From positions 1,809,962 to 1,873,961 of the forward strand of contig CM044511.1 of the NCBI GenBank assembly GCA_024364805.1: DNA of 64,000 nucleotides, given 5' to 3'. A model generated the notes under the pieces. The model searched no databases and had not been told where the DNA came from. It saw nothing but the letters and a program-made list of their open reading frames with translations. Below are positions 62,418 to 64,000 of this stretch, one piece after another. A program made the translations under genes and the position numbers. Source of the DNA: Euprymna scolopes (Eukaryota; Mollusca; Cephalopoda; Sepiida; Sepiolidae). Position 1 is the stretch's first letter. Every line of letters starts with the position of its first letter.

Positions 62418-63199
62418 TTTCATATTTTGAATTTAGATATATTATATTATACATTTACGTCTGGGTGATCTATATTGTTAAAGGTATTTAATAAATATGG
62501 GCAATCAACTTCTACCGTTAATTATTGAGCATCCTGCAGAATATTTTCATTAATTGGAAACAAAGTGTTGCTACCTATTAATGATATATGTCTTAATCTC
62601 TAATGTTTGATCCGATCGTTTGCCAGTGAGACGTAGTCGTGTGGACGGTTCTTGAAATTCTTGTTACGTCCTATGAACGGCAATAAGCGAGGTTACTGAA
62701 ATAACATCTGTTTTTCAATTCTCTGACTTTGAATTGGTTGAGTTTTTAATAAACAACTGTCAATCGGATTACATAAACAAACTGTTGAGTGTGCAGGCCC
62801 GACATTTAGGATATATACTTCTGCCTGTATCTGCGTATCTCCGCATAATTACAGAATAAATTTGGCAAAAGAACAAGGTTGATTAATGCAGAAGCCCAAA
62901 GCTCCTCCAAAATGGAGCTTCTTCATTGTGACACAAATGTACTTGCTAAAAAGTGCCAGTCTGTTAATATATCTTAGCAAAATCATCCCACTACGCAGCA
63001 GCCTTATATCCACTATGATCCTTTAAGGTTGGTTATTTCACAAGATTTTAGAGAAATTCGTGCGATATTCCCGCAATTACAACATTTTCTTCTTTATCAA
63101 GGAATTTCTACTGTCCATCGCCTCATTTCAGGCCTCTTAAAATATGGTTTAAGATAAAAGTACAATGTCTAATCATGAATATTTCATTTTTGTATTATA
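62418..63199. other. No recognisable gene; one short hairpin
   Basis: GAAGC...GCTCC/GGAGCTTC near 62891-62924 can form a small hairpin. Otherwise unique sequence. Confidence 0.5.
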
Positions 63200-64000
63200 T
63201 TTTCTGTCAAAAAACAATAAACGAAAGCACATCCAAGGTGTTAAGCCTTAAATAAATTATTTGTTCACATATCCACCATTTTTGAAAATAACTTTAACTA
63301 ACGTTTTGTCAACCGAGTAAGTCAATTGTTTGATCGGAAAAGGAGTTTATGGATCGGTCGACATCAACCATTTTCTTCCGCAGGGCCTCCTCTGTAGTAA
63401 ATTGTTCTACTCCCTCATATACCCCTCTTTTCAGTATTGACCAGAGAGGTTCAATGAGGGTAAGGTCTGAAGAACACGGTGGCCAAGTCTTAGAGTTTCT
63501 CTAAGACCATATTCACAAGGAAGGCTGCAGTCGCGTAGGAGAATGGGACGATGCATTGTCATGCATAAAATCATCTGTCAGCGACGTGACAATGGTAGAT
63601 AATCCAGCCATGCTGACAAATGATTATCCTAAAAGGCTGCGATAAGCATTACACCATCTGGCACTACGAATGATCTGACCAACTTATCCCCAATCACTTC
63701 CGCCCAAAACATAATGTCCCCCCCTTGTTTCAGCGATGAACTCTGTAAGGGGTCGGAATTCCGTAAGATTTCCAAACTTTGGCCCGTCCACCTGGACCGT
63801 CAAAGTAGCACGGGCCTCATCTGTAAATAGGACACGTTGAACATCCATTTTCATATAATTCTGAGCCCAAACATTTCGTTTTTTTTATATGGTTTTGCCC
63901 AATCGAGGCCTTAGAGTAGGTATGACGTAACTTATCAACTCATTCAATACATACTCAGCCTGGCTAGATTTTCTCGCGATTCCAGCTTTTGCAAATAAAG
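63200..64000 (-). pseudogene. Tc1/mariner-type transposase relic, continues past window
   Basis: Minus strand, 5' part outside the window. VLFTDEARATLTVQVDGP (about 63835-63780) holds the first catalytic Asp block. RGGDIMFWAEVIGDKLVRSF is near 63715-63660. DDFMHDNASSHSP-like wording (about 63570-63530) is the second Asp block. PPCSSDLTLIEPLWSILKRG, then VYEGVEQFTTEEALRKKMVD (63480-63360), is the third catalytic block and its C-terminal helix. VDKTLVKVIFKNGGYVNK (about 63315-63262) is the terminal stretch. Several frame changes and stops make it inactive. Its wording (LWSILKRGVYEG) differs from the mariner relic at 9395, so it is a separate lineage. Confidence 0.8.

Overview
This window looks like intergenic or intronic DNA from an animal genome, most likely a cephalopod mollusc (octopus-like). 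The assignment is an inference from composition: AT-rich sequence, very long (TA)n and (CA)n/(TG)n tracts, many tRNA-derived SINEs, and Jockey/CR1-group, RTE and Penelope-like retroelements beside mariner/Tc1 relics. I found no convincing host protein-coding gene, no intact tRNA or rRNA gene and no CRISPR array. Two runs of N (23013-23370 and 39441-39823) are assembly gaps.

Layout. 1-2460: microsatellites and a tandem pair of SINE-like units. 2462-4740: LINE-B copy 1. 5355-8345: the longest LINE-A copy (minus strand, endonuclease to poly(A)), followed by a 450-bp repeat that recurs at 20418-20855. 9395-10340: mariner relic. 13353-15030: a SINE and a 5'-truncated LINE-A. 15680-15886: 5S-rRNA-derived repeat, copy 1. 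17062-18640: the best-preserved long LINE-A reading frame. 19697-20418: nested tandem and inverted repeats. 24858-25227: tRNA-headed SINE. 27412-29024: LINE-A. 33330-34735: Penelope-like element. 35985-36425: two tRNA-derived SINEs. 39824-41345: LINE-A cut by a gap. 42152-43610: a large palindrome and a second Penelope-like relic. 45891-46320: a short 137-bp satellite array. 47210-50330: LINE-B copy 2 abutting an RTE-like element. 51932-52141: 5S-derived SINE with a 14-bp target-site duplication. 56110-56436: unidentified open frame. 56839-60150: a second RTE-like element split by a young LINE-A with a 35-A tail. 62184-64000: two Tc1/mariner-type transposase relics.

How the parts relate. Nothing here forms a pathway; the window is a layered record of retrotransposition. 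The LINE-A copies share one 3' end (the terminal motif GGCCTTGATAAGTGGTGATC, then poly(A)) and differ mainly in 5' truncation point and decay, so they are dead-on-arrival copies of one family. The two most interesting signals are the 5S-rRNA-derived SINE with a clean target-site duplication, and the LINE-A insertion into an RTE endonuclease gene, which created an in-frame chimeric open reading frame.
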